This document shows, one piece after another, positions 44,045 to 54,501 of a stretch of DNA of 64,000 nt. Position numbers and translations under genes: made by a program. The notes beneath the pieces are model-generated. The model had not been told where the DNA came from. It saw nothing but the letters and a program-made list of their open reading frames with translations, and did not search any database. The stretch covers positions 133,502,949 to 133,566,948 of the forward strand of contig JAHLJT010008756.1 in NCBI GenBank assembly GCA_031308135.1, in the 5' to 3' direction. Source of the DNA: Acheta domesticus (lineage: Eukaryota > Arthropoda > Insecta > Orthoptera > Gryllidae). The first letter of the stretch is position 1. Each line of letters starts with the position of its first letter.

Positions 44045-44535
44045 CAAGAGAAAAATTGGGGGCGGCGGCAGGGAGACGGCGGGGGCGGCAGTGGCTAGGG
44101 GACGGGGAGAGGGCGTTGGGGGCGGGGGTGGCGGGGTCGGGGAGCGACGGGGCGGCGGGGGCGGTGGGGTGGAGGGGGAGGGGCGGCGGGGAAGGAGGAA
44201 GCAATGGGGGAGGTGGGGTGGCGGGGGCGGCGGAGGGGGCGGGGGCAGCAGGGGCGGCGGGGGAGGGGGAGGCGGCGAGGGAGGTGTGGGCGGCGGAGGG
44301 GTGGAGGGGCGGGGGCAGCAGGGACGGCGGAATCGGCGGGGGCGGCAGGAGCTGGGGGAAGGTGGGGGAGGCGGGGGGAGTGGAGGGGCGCAGGGGCGGG
44401 GGCAGCAGGGGCGGCGGTGGAGGTGGAGGCGGTGGGGGAGGCGGCGGGGGAGGCGGTGGGGGCGGCAGGGGTGAAGAGGGCGGGAAGAACGGTGGCGGCG
44501 GGGCGGCGCGGGCGGTTCAGGCGATGGGGAGGGGG
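44045..44535 (+). repeat. G-rich degenerate GGCGGGGG minisatellite block
   Basis: Imperfect, irregular repeats of GGCGGGGGCGGCAGGGG and GGTGGGGGAGGCGG words without a fixed period. Open frames on both strands (up to 231 codons, Gly-rich plus, Pro-rich minus) are artefacts of composition. High G-quadruplex potential on the plus strand. Confidence 0.85.
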
Positions 44536-46867
44536 TGGCGGTCGCATTGGGCGCCGTCGGGGGAGTGCGTGATGCGTGGCTCGCCCGCTTCGAAACTTCA
44601 AGATCTGCGTCACTTGGCGTCCCTGCGTCCCTGCACTTTATTCTTTTCCAACCGGAGCTCCCTCTGCCGAACCGCATTTAGGGAGAACCACCACAGATCC
44701 TATCCCAAAAAACTGTTGAGTTGCTTTACTAGATTTATTGCCCTAATCTAGATTACCAGATTGATGTAGATGGCTATATTGATCACCCCTCCACACATGA
44801 CCTCAGTTCAGTTCCTAATTTTCTTTTATTGCAATTATATCGGCGAAACGATAATACTAAGTGCAAAAAGTCTTTCTGTCAGTTTATATTAGTTTTATTT
44901 TGAGCGCCTTACACTTCAATCGCATACGTACGAAATATATTCTAGCACTCACAGAGAGACTTTCTTCAATATATCTTAAATTATTCAACGTAAAGAAAAA
45001 TATAACGCCACAATCGTTCGAGCAATCCCACTACAAAACAAAATACAGAAGAAATATAAAAATATTTCGATATTCCCGCTAAATCGAACATAAAGAAACT
45101 AAATGTTACTAGAATTCGAATTTATTCGCGGTTTATACTTCAGCTGTTTCAAAGACACGCTTCCGCCCACGACGTCCTCCAAAGACGCCACATGCGGGCC
45201 CATTTTTCGTTTGCAGGTCTTTGCGAGTCATATTACGTTCATTTATAAAACATGAGCTGTTTGTCGTTCCACTGAAGAGCATTCGGGTGGTCCTTCCCTT
45301 GAGAATTTGCAAATGGTTTCAAAGTCCTTCATAAGGTCCTCCGAAATACGTGAATAAATGATTATGAAATTGTATATATTTTTATTTTGTTACCTAAATA
45401 AAATTTATAGCAGTATTTTAACAGGTTTTTAATGGATTAAAAATATTTTGGAAATGATGGAAGTTAATACAAGCTATTTATTTATTTACACGTAGGCTGG
45501 TCGCTCATAATTTTCGTTATTCCATTAAACTTGTACGATTTACATCCAAAATACACAAATAAAGTTTCTGGTGTAGATTTAACGAAATGCAATTAGCAGA
45601 AAGAACTAAACACCAAGGCATGGTAGATTTTATTTACATTAATATTCCTTCATAGTTCACATGATGTTATTGACGTTAAGGAATGACGACATGATACTCA
45701 AATCGAGAACAATGTCTATTATGTGTGAACTTTAATTGACGTAGATATACTATAAATTTCCAATAGCTAAACATTCACTTTTAATCAAAAACATCTCACT
45801 TTTGGCCGCGTTTAGAAAAGACACTAAGTTTTACTTCGCGCAGCGTGTCATAAGGGAGTTTTAGTACGGAGGTAAAGAGTCGTCCTTAAACACTATTGAT
45901 CACGTGACTATTGATATTCGTCACCGTATAAGAGTTTTAGCAAAGACATTGCGTTATGCATTATAATAGAAGAATTTCAAGCGTTGATCAAAGAATTTGC
46001 ACTGTGTAGGTTAGTGGTGAGACATTTAAACCACAATAGAGTCAAGATTATAACAAATCTATTACATTGTGAACGAAGTTTTAAATTTTGTGGCACTCCG
46101 CAATGAGTATGCAGACTGGAATTTTGAGTCTACTTTTCTTGAGAAAGTAGGTAATATCTTAAAACAGCGTTCGTTATGAGGATAAGATAACATAACACAA
46201 AGATATGATTTCAACTTCTTTTTCGCTAATTTCTTACCTGTAATTTTTGTAAAATTTTCCATTGATTCTTGCCTGCGTCCTGGAGTTGGTAAGGAATATC
46301 TGTAACTGCCTCACATACGAGAAGCGGTATAACAGAGGTGGAAAAACGCAACCTTCCTTGTTTTTAGTCGGTCATTTTGCCGTTTGTAAGGTGACCTTAG
46401 AGACTTCTACAGGCGTGCACTGTTTGTGAAGGTTGTGCCTTAGGCCCCATTATGACTTCAAGACCTCCTCATGTGACTGTTAATGCATAACGTCGCTATC
46501 TTTCCCGTGGCGCTAAAATTCCCTACAGACTTAATGTCCAATCGTTACGCTATCACTTTAAAAGAACAAAACCTCCCAAATTCTCTGACTTTCAGAGTCA
46601 GGTGTGCGGGTAGCCATGACTTCTAACACTCCTCTAGTTTATAAATATTTCTCTACGCAATACCCATGAGTTTCTTCATGTTAAATTCTCAGTGATCGAG
46701 TCAATGGTCGCTAGGAAAATCGAGACAGGTCGGTTGGTAAAATCGCCGAAGAGGAAATGTGGCTTTTCGCTACCGCAAAGTTTAAATTGTACTCACGTTA
46801 AAGAAGATTCTGGATCTATGTCTGTCTCTCTCTATCCCTCTCATTCACATTTAGTTCCAGATTCTGC
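44536..46867. other. AT-rich intergenic DNA
   Basis: No gene recognised; a small mixed-GC segment at 45155-45230 and short ORFs only. Confidence 0.5.
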
Positions 46868-47115
46868 ACATCTTTGAGTAGGTGGAGTAATATTGAGAAG
46901 CGCCGGACCAGCAAATATGTAATTTTTGTAATGTACATGTAAATATAAAAAATGTACAAAATGTAAATGTAAAATCTTAGGAATTCAGCCCCAAAATTTT
47001 ATTTTGTGTTGCCCTAGAACCCTAGAGTTTATTTAGTGATATAGATTCAAAAATGCCGCCGAGAGTTGCGTATTGCATTTGACATGAATATTTAGTTTTG
47101 TTCTACAGCGCTATC
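46868..47115 (+). repeat. Dispersed family E, copy 2
   Basis: Direct-orientation match to 36412-36690 (AGGTGGAGTAATATTGAGAA, CCAGCAAA, CCCTAGAACC, ATATAGATTC, TTGCGTATTGCATTT). Diverged and non-coding. Confidence 0.55.
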
Positions 47116-47448
47116 ACGAGTTGCAGCAAAATTAACAGGACATAAACCTTCGGGGTGAAAAAAACACGTAGTGTGCCAACTTTCATGGAGATCGGTCACA
47201 CGATGTAGGCGTTAACCGCTCTTATATACACCAATATCCATTTTTTCGATGCCGGTGGCGAAAGTGCGAGCAGGTTTCCTCTGATTATCACCGCGTAGCG
47301 CGCCTCGGTAGACTGCCGCCTTTGAGTCCCCGCCTGCGCGCCTGCAACTCGTCGCCCCTGCGCCAACTCTGCTGCAAAACTAATTAAAGGTAATTGGGCG
47401 GTGGTGAAGCTTGCGGCCTTGGCCGTCGGCGGGGAGGGGCAAAGGGCG

Positions 47449-48432
47449 ACGGGGCGGGTGACGGGGCGGGCGACGGGGCGGGCGACGGGGCGGGCGACGG
47501 GGCGGGCGACGGGGCGGGCGACGGGGCGGGCGACGGGGCGGGCGACGGGGCGGGCGACGGGGCGGGCGACGGGGCGGGCGACGGGGCGGGCGACGGGGCG
47601 GGCGACGGGGCGGGCGACGGGGCGGGCGACGGGGCGGGCGACGGGGCGGGCGACGGGGCGGGCGACGGGGCGGGCGACGGGGCGGGCGACGGGGCGGGCG
47701 ACGGGGCGGGCGACGGGGCGGGCGACGGGGCGGGCGACGGGGCGGGCGACGGGGCGGGCGACGGGGCGGGCGACGGGGCGGGCGACGGGGCGGGCGACGG
47801 GGCGGGCGACGGGGCGGGCGACGGGGCGGGCGACGGGGCGGGCGACGGGGCGGGCGACGGGGCGGGCGACGGGGCGGGCGACGGGGCGGGCGACGGGGCG
47901 GGCGACGGGGCGGGCGACGGGGCGGGCGACGGGGCGGGCGACGGGGCGGGCGACGGGGCGGGCGACGGGGCGGGCGACGGGGCGGGCGACGGGGCGGGCG
48001 ACGGGGCGGGCGACGGGGCGGGCGACGGGGCGGGCGACGGGGCGGGCGACGGGGCGGGCGACGGGGCGGGCGACGGGGCGGGCGACGGGGCGGGCGACGG
48101 GGCGGGCGACGGGGCGGGCGACGGGGCGGGCGACGGGGCGGGCGACGGGGCGGGCGACGGGGCGGGCGACGGGGCGGGCGACGGGGCGGGCGACGGGGCG
48201 GGCGACGGGGCGGGCGACGGGGCGGGCGACGGGGCGGGCGACGGGGCGGGCGACGGGGCGGGCGACGGGGCGGGCGACGGGGCGGGCGACGGGGCGGGCG
48301 ACGGGGCGGGCGACGGGGCGGGCGACGGGGCGGGCGACGGGGCGGGCGACGGGGCGGGCGACGGGGCGGGCGACGGGGCGGGCGACGGGGCGGGCGACGG
48401 GGCGGGCGACGGGGCGGGCGACGGGGCGGACG
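47449..48432 (+). repeat. Perfect 12-bp satellite, 80 identical units
   Basis: From 47461 to 48420 the unit ACGGGGCGGGCG is repeated 80 times without one substitution; one imperfect unit sits at each end. Twelve bp is a multiple of three, so all six frames are open and yield tetrapeptide arrays (for example Gly-Asp-Gly-Ala on plus and Arg-Pro-Val-Ala on minus, the latter spanning a 467-codon frame). None is evidence of a gene. Each unit carries GGGG and GGG runs, and CpG content is extreme. Confidence 0.97.
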
Positions 48433-49639
48433 ACGGGTGGCGGCAGGTGGCGGGCGGGGGGGGGCGGGTGTACGGTACGCACAGGCTTCTCTCTGAGTGA
48501 GCAACTACTGTGATTGACCGCCCACCGCTCTGTCGCTGGACCCCTCAGCTGCTCAGAGGCTTCCGGGTGCACTTTCCGCGATCGCACGCTCACTTCCACA
48601 TTCGCCGTGAGGAAGAGCTTAAGTACGCAAGCACAGAATTCTATTATTCCCTCAGATGCGCCATTCCTGTCTAACGAATAGTACGTGATTTCATCAGAGA
48701 AAGAATTACACTAGTCTGCGATGAAATTGCTGCCTCCGAAGTTTGAATGTTTTGGGGGTATTTTTAGCATGCTGAAACCAAATTTAAAGTCAAAGTTCCT
48801 ATCACGTACCATTTAATTATTTTAAAATTTTATTTTATTTTCATGATAGTGTAATAATCGTATGCCCAAATTGTAATTATGTAAACTGAAATATTTTACC
48901 ATGTGTAGTTTTATAATGTCAGGATTTGAAAACCAATTGTATTTAGAACGCTTTCTAATTATTTATACTAAATACCGAGGTACCAGATGTTTCTTATCTG
49001 ATACGGTGTGAGAGCACCTCAGGAAGTTAGAGAGAGTTGCCATTATTCTACGTAGGTATCCGCACCTTGGTGACTGACACATTTCTATCTTGTCTTTGTA
49101 AAAACTTACATATCCCGTCTTAGTTTCTGTCACATTGCATTAGTGTTTGTGTCATCTGGAAAACAAATCAGTTTCAAGCTGTATTGTGTAGTAGAATGTT
49201 GTGTTGTAGTTCAATACGAAAGTATATTTACCATGTTGCATAGCTCATGAATAAATGATCCTGACAACTGTTGTTATATACGTGGGCAATATCGCCTAAG
49301 CAGAGGCATAATATTACAGATTTTGTAAAAACAATATATTACGCCTAGTTTGGAATCAAAGTTGGAGACCAAAGTAAACCTTGAGCGCGTCACAAAGTAT
49401 GTACAGAATGCATTGAAGATCTTAGTCATTGGGTCATCGGCAAAAGGCCGTCGCTATCTTTTGGAATACCAATGGTTTGAAAACCGGATATCAAAATACT
49501 GTGGATAACATGCTAAACATACAAGGAACTAAGTTTAAAAATTCATTTCATATTTTCTCTCCTAGATTATTTTCCAGAAAATATAGGATTTCTGAGCGAA
49601 AATCAAGGCGAATGATTTCACAAGGGCTTTTTCTCCGAC
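48433..49639. other. Unassigned DNA after the satellite
   Basis: GC-rich for about 180 bp, then AT-rich. No gene recognised. The GGGCGGGGGGGGGCGGG stretch at 48450-48468 is a decayed edge of the array. Confidence 0.5.
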
Positions 49640-50012
49640 TTAGGTGTCTCAGGATATCAATTTTTCATTGAAGTGTCTCCAATCGGGAAGTCCTAGGGTT
49701 CGAGTCCTGACGGTTGCAGTATTTTTTTCATCTATTGGCATTGGGTTGAATTCAGCCACGCTCTGTCTGGACGACAATTCTCGAGGCCGGGTGCTCTAAT
49801 TGAGGTATTGTCTCGGCTGGGGCGGTCCTCACGGGTGGGAGATACCTGGTTGGGGAAATGCCCGCTAGCCGATTAGTATGTCGGCGCCGAAACTTGCTGT
49901 CCTGCGGGGGAAGATCACCACCACCTCCCGCAATTAAAAAAACATCCACTATACTTAATCGACGAATGACCTTAGCAGCTGACGCGCCGGAAACTCTAAT
50001 CACTCAATCGAA
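49640..50012 (+). repeat. SINE-A copy 10, internally deleted
   Basis: The head has box B GGTTCGAGTCC (49699-49709) and GACGGTTGCAG. The body jumps from GGCCGGGTGCTCTAATTG directly to TCTCGGCTGGGGCGGT, losing about 190 bp of the middle, then runs to TGACGCGCCGGAAACTC and TCACTCAATCG. Confidence 0.85.
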
Positions 50013-51128
50013 GATTGCTATGTCGAAAACATTCTTTGTTCGCTATACTTTAGAAGAGACATAATCTAATATCAATTTCAGAAGTGCACATATAAATGAA
50101 CCGTAAGCTTTAATAACCCCCCTATCCCACATATTCAAATCGTTCATTGTTCGAGTTATATCTTCATTTTCCATGCCATAGTAGCGGTATCATTTTAGAC
50201 AGTACATGGGTGGTAATCCTATTCCCTTCCACATAGCTGTACGTGTAGGAAAGATATGTGACCAAAACCATTCATATGAACAAATCCCTAGCCTCAACGG
50301 GTCGTTTAAGTCGAAAAGAGCCGCAAAACAGAACTTTGTATGTTCGTTTGAAACACAGCAATGAGAGGTTTTCGCAGACATCCTTTAAGGGGACCCGGAA
50401 GTCCCTATACCTATTATATTAACTTCAAGGAACATATTCTTCTAAACTATATACACTAACACTAGAGGCTTGATTTTCTTACTGACGTTTTGTAGCTGTA
50501 TTTTAAATGTTTTATCACAGGATTTTTATGAAATTTTAATTTTTCTTGCAGATTTGAATTTTTCAAAGTGTAGAATATTTACATCTCCATTTTTTATTGT
50601 GATAATGTACATAATTTATTTAAATAATAAGATATAATAAAAATGCTATGAAAAAAGTTGTAGCGTGACTTGGTTAAGAATACCTAAAAGTTTTAAGTCA
50701 GTAGCTTTAATATTTTAGGAAACAATGTTCCCTGTTTACCAAAAAACAAACTTACGGGAATCAGGCTTCAAAGTTTGCCATGTATTTCCAGTACATTGCA
50801 GGTCCATGATATAGATTTTCAGAATCATTCGACATTACTCTTAGTTTCTTTGTCACTGATGTCATAGTGTGTTTTGCTTGCTTCTCTGTTTCACTCGCCT
50901 CGTTTCCTTATTTCTCTCATCGTAAAATTTAAAAAACAAGCTAATTCAACATACGCAACCATGCAAACCAAGGTCGACGCGCAGAATATTATTTAATAAA
51001 AAATACTTAGAAATAACGTAAAGATAAAATGAATACATGACTAAAAAGGGGAAATACTGAAGATTCATAATACACTAAAAAGTGAAAATTGATATTATTT
51101 TTTTTTATTTCTCGCCTTCTGGGTCCTC
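50013..51128. other. AT-rich intergenic DNA
   Basis: No gene recognised. Ends at the TTAA target (51129-51132) of the piggyBac-like element. Confidence 0.5.
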
Positions 51129-51132
51129 TTAA

Positions 51133-51788
51133 CCCTCCGGCGGGAATGCCCCATCATTTCCCACCAGCAGACGCGTGCGGCACTCCGTGTCGCATTTATC
51201 AGCTTTGATTTTCGCGACAATAGTTATTACTTTTGTTATGGAATGTGAAGGAAGTATGCTTTATTTATGTTTTTATACATTTTATTTAATTATAACTAAC
51301 TAAATACCAAACGAAATAACAATATTAATCTGATATTAGTCTGATCCATCACTCGCTCCCTCCGTGTCTTGGTACGTGTTATATGAAGAGGAATGAATAT
51401 GTTGCAAACGTGCCTTCTAACTTTCTTCGGAAACAACGCATCTAAATTTGAATTAGTAGTTAGTACTCCAAAATCTGTGTCATAAAGCTCAATAACAAAA
51501 CAGCAGTAACAATTCTAATGGATAAAATACGCGAATGTTATACTTACATGACAACGTAAGGTAAGGTAAGCGTGCGGTACGGAGTGCCGCAACCGTTGCA
51601 GAGTTTGAATTGCTAATGAATAACGGACGATCGGCAGGGTCTAAAATCGTGATTTGAGTGTCATCCTGTAGAAAATATAAGGAATGAAGAATAACTATGA
51701 GCTCAATAGTGCGACAGCAATTACTTACACGAAATCAACAAAAATGTAAGAATGCAGCACTGAGTGCCGCTACGCGCCCGCCCGAGGG
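51133..51788. mobile_element. Non-autonomous piggyBac-like element 1
   Basis: TTAA flanks both ends (51129-51132 and 51789-51792). The ends are CCCTCCGGCGGG and, inverted, CCCTCGGGCGGG (one mismatch in 12). Subterminal inverted motifs GCGGCACTCCGTG (left), GTACGGAGTGCCGC and GCACTGAGTGCCGC (right) fit the bipartite ends of piggyBac transposons. The 656-bp interior is AT-rich with no ORF, so it depends on a transposase supplied elsewhere. Confidence 0.75.
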
Positions 51789-51792
51789 TTAA

Positions 51793-52396
51793 ACCCACAC
51801 CCCACTCAAGCGCCCGTTTCTCGTTTCGCCGTTCTGCAAGCCGCGCCGCGCAGATTCTACCTGCTGCTCACGACAAGTGCGCGCTGTCTCATGAAACGTG
51901 CATCCCCTGCCCCGCCGCGCGACGGGCAATGCATAATGCCAGGTGATGAATTAATAACGGGACGAGAGAAATGTGATATCGATCGCCTGAATGAAACACA
52001 ACTCATCACTGAACCAACATGAAAAAGCCTTTGATACACATCCCAGCAGTTTGCTTTCATCTCATTAATGCTGTTTTCCCAGGTTCAATTAATCAGAGTA
52101 TCCTGCACTCTGCCATTTTATATAGTTCTTTTTTAAGGGACAGCAAAACTATATTTGGAATGGTTTAAATGTTATTGTGAATCAGAATTAACGTTCGTAC
52201 TTTGCGGTAAATGTGTGTACTCTAAGAACATATCGAGCAGTGTTTGGGATGTGAGCAGAGAGACCAATTGTGACGTGCGTGCACAGTATAATGATGCGGG
52301 AAGAGCGGGGTAAGCAGGGTACGGGGCGAAACGGGAGAGACGGCGGGAGAATTTTGGGTTAAGGGCCATGGAGCTGTTTATTGGCTTAATGAAATT
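51793..52396. other. Unassigned mixed DNA
   Basis: GC-rich for the first 150 bp with no recognised motif, then AT-rich. No gene. Confidence 0.45.
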
Positions 52397-52762
52397 GACT
52401 ATACCACTCGTAAAATAAAACCAATAGTGTTTCACTATAATTACAAAAAACTCTAATCAGGGCGGTGTATCACAAAAAGTTTATCGCTTTTTCTATCCGA
52501 TTTTTCTAGCCGCTTCTCCCAACAGGCCAATCATAAACTGTGCCTCGTCTATCTTAGAAGGCGGTATACATCGATCGCTATGTCGATGTCCAATAAACCT
52601 CGTATGTGTTGTAACATAATCTCTTTGATTTTACCATAGCTTTCAGTTATTTTCAATATTTGGCGCATTTCGTTACTCTGTTGGTCGTAATTTCATTCGT
52701 GGAATAGTCCTATTACATACCACTCGTGCTTTGGTAATTTTCAAATAAATCCCCTCCTCGCT
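52397..52762 (+). repeat. Dispersed family F, copy 2, fused to satellite DNA
   Basis: Same order of blocks as 28791-29150, including the 11-bp end repeats GACTATACCAC / GTGGAATAGTC (52397-52407 and 52699-52709) and the left hairpin arm TACCACTCGTGCTTTGG. The right hairpin arm is absent: at the loop (CGCTTCGCGGGTCG) the sequence passes into the GGCGAR satellite. Confidence 0.75.
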
Positions 52763-52774
52763 TCGCGGGTCGAA

Positions 52775-53997
52775 AGCGACGATGAGGCAAAGGCGAAAGT
52801 GAAGGCGAGGGCGAAGACGAAGATGAGGGCGAAAGCCAGGGCGAGGACAAAGGCGAGGGCGAAGGAGAGGGCAAGGGTGGAAGCTAGGGCGAAATCGATG
52901 GCGAGGGAGAGGAGGAAGGTGAGAGCGAGGACGAAGGCGAGGGCAAGGAGAAGGACGAAGGAGAGGGCGAAAGCGAGGGCGAAAGCGAGGGCGAAAGCGA
53001 AGGGAAGGGAGAGGGCGAAGACGAGGGCGAAGGCGACGGCTAGGGCGAAGGCGAGGGCGAAGGCGAAGGCGAAGGCGAAGACAAGGGAGGCGAGGGCGAA
53101 GGCGATGGCGAGGGCGAGGGCGAAGGCGAGGGCGAAGGCGAGGGCGAAGGCGAGGGCGAAGGCGAGGGAGAAGGCGAGGGCGAAGGAGAGGGCAAGGGTG
53201 AAAGCTAGGGCGAAATCGATGGCGAGGGAGAGGAGGAAAGTGCGGGCGAGGACGAAGGCAAGGGCAAGGAGAAGGACGAAGGAGAGGGCGAAAGCGAGGG
53301 CGAAAGCGAAGGGGAGGGAGAGGGCGAAGACGAGGGCGAGGGCGACGGCTAGGGCGAGGGCGAAGGAGAGGGCGAGGGCGAGGGCGAAGGCGAAGGCGAG
53401 AGCGAAGGCGAAGGCGAGAGCGAAGGCGAAGGCGAGAGCGAAGGCGAAGGCGAGAGCGAAGGCGAAGGCGAGAGCGAAGGCGAAGGCGAGAGCGAAGGCG
53501 AAGGCGAGAGCGAAGGCGAAGGCGAGAGCGAAGGCGAGAGCGAAGGCGAGAGCGAAGGCGAGAGCGAAGGCGAAGGCGAGAGCGAAGGCGAAGGCGAAGT
53601 CGAGAGCGAAGGCGAGGGCGAAGACAAGGGAGGCGAAGGCAAGGGCGAAGGCGATGGCGAGGGCGAAGGCGAGGGCGAAGGCGAGGGCGAGGGAGAGGGC
53701 AAGGGTGAAAGCTAGGGCGAAATCGATGGCGAGGGAGAGGAGGAAGGTGAGGGCGAGGACGAAGGCAAGGGCAAGGAGAAGGACGAAGGAGAGGGCGAAA
53801 GCGAGGGCGAAAGCGAAGGGGAGGGAGAGGGCGAAGACGAGGGCGAGGGCGAAGACGAGGGCGAAGGCGACGGCTAGGGCGAAGGCGAGGGCGAGGGCGA
53901 AGGCGAAGGTGAGGGCGAAGGCGAAGGCGAGGGCGAAGGCGAGAGTGATGGCGAAGGCGATGGCGAAGGCGATGGCGAAGGCGAAGGCGAGAGGGAA

Positions 53998-54028
<31 letters not shown>

Positions 54029-54180
54029 GCGAGGGCGAAGGCGAGGGCGAAGGCGATGGCGAAGGCGATGGCGAAGGCGAGGGCGAAAGCGAGGGCGAGG
54101 GCGAAAGCGAGGGCGAGGGCGAAGGCGAGGGCAAGCGAAAGCCAAGGCGAAATCGAAGGCGAAAACGAAGTAGAATGCGA
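52775..54180 (+). repeat. Hexamer-based GGCGAR satellite with higher-order repeats
   Basis: About 1.4 kb of GGCGAG, GGCGAA and AGCGAA hexamers. Between about 53398 and 53590 an 18-bp unit (GAGAGCGAAGGCGAAGGC) dominates. Larger duplications are marked by GAAATCGATGGCGAGGGAG at 52891, 53212 and 53719, each followed by the same GAGGAGGAA and AAGGAGAAGGACGAAGG text. Long frames (555-623 codons: Lys-Ala-Arg on plus, Leu-Arg-Pro or Ala-Phe-Leu on minus) follow from the period and are not genes. Confidence 0.95.
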
Positions 54181-54501
54181 TGGTGAGAGCGAAGACAAAG
54201 GCAAGGGCCAAGGTGAGGTCGAGGGCAAAGACGAGAACGACAATGAGGGCGAGGGCGAGGCCGAGGTCAAGGCCGACGATGAGGGCGAGGGTGAAAGTGC
54301 GGGAGTGGGCGAGAGCCGTGACGTCTCTTGGCGCGCGCAATTGGCGTCACAGCACTGCCTCCGCGTTGCTGTAGCAACCCCCACTGCGACGTCCACGGCC
54401 TCGGCGGGGGGCGAGGAGCTAGGGGCGAAGGGCGAGGGGCGACGGGTGACAGGCGGCAGAGAGTATCGAAGGCGAGGTGCTCCTCGTCGCACGCTCACGC
54501 C
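54181..54501. promoter_or_regulatory. CpG-rich spacer with RFX X-box-like palindrome between two satellites
   Basis: The hexamer pattern fades and unique CpG-rich text appears. It contains GTGACGTC (CRE-like) near 54328, GGCGCGCGCAATTGGCGTCAC, and GTTGCTGTAGCAAC at 54365-54378, which fits the RFX X-box (two GTTGC half-sites around a short gap). RFX factors drive ciliary genes. No ORF is supported downstream because the 64-bp satellite follows at once. It may be a promoter remnant; inference only. Confidence 0.25.

Noticed and set aside
44016..44751. Gly-rich and Pro-rich ORFs up to 231 codons
   Set aside because: Artefact of extreme G bias; no recognisable protein and no splice or start context.
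47196..48599. 467-codon minus-strand ORF (Arg-Pro-Val-Ala repeats) and equally long frames on the plus strand
   Set aside because: The 12-bp unit is a multiple of three, so all six frames are open; there is no domain, start context or non-repetitive protein part.
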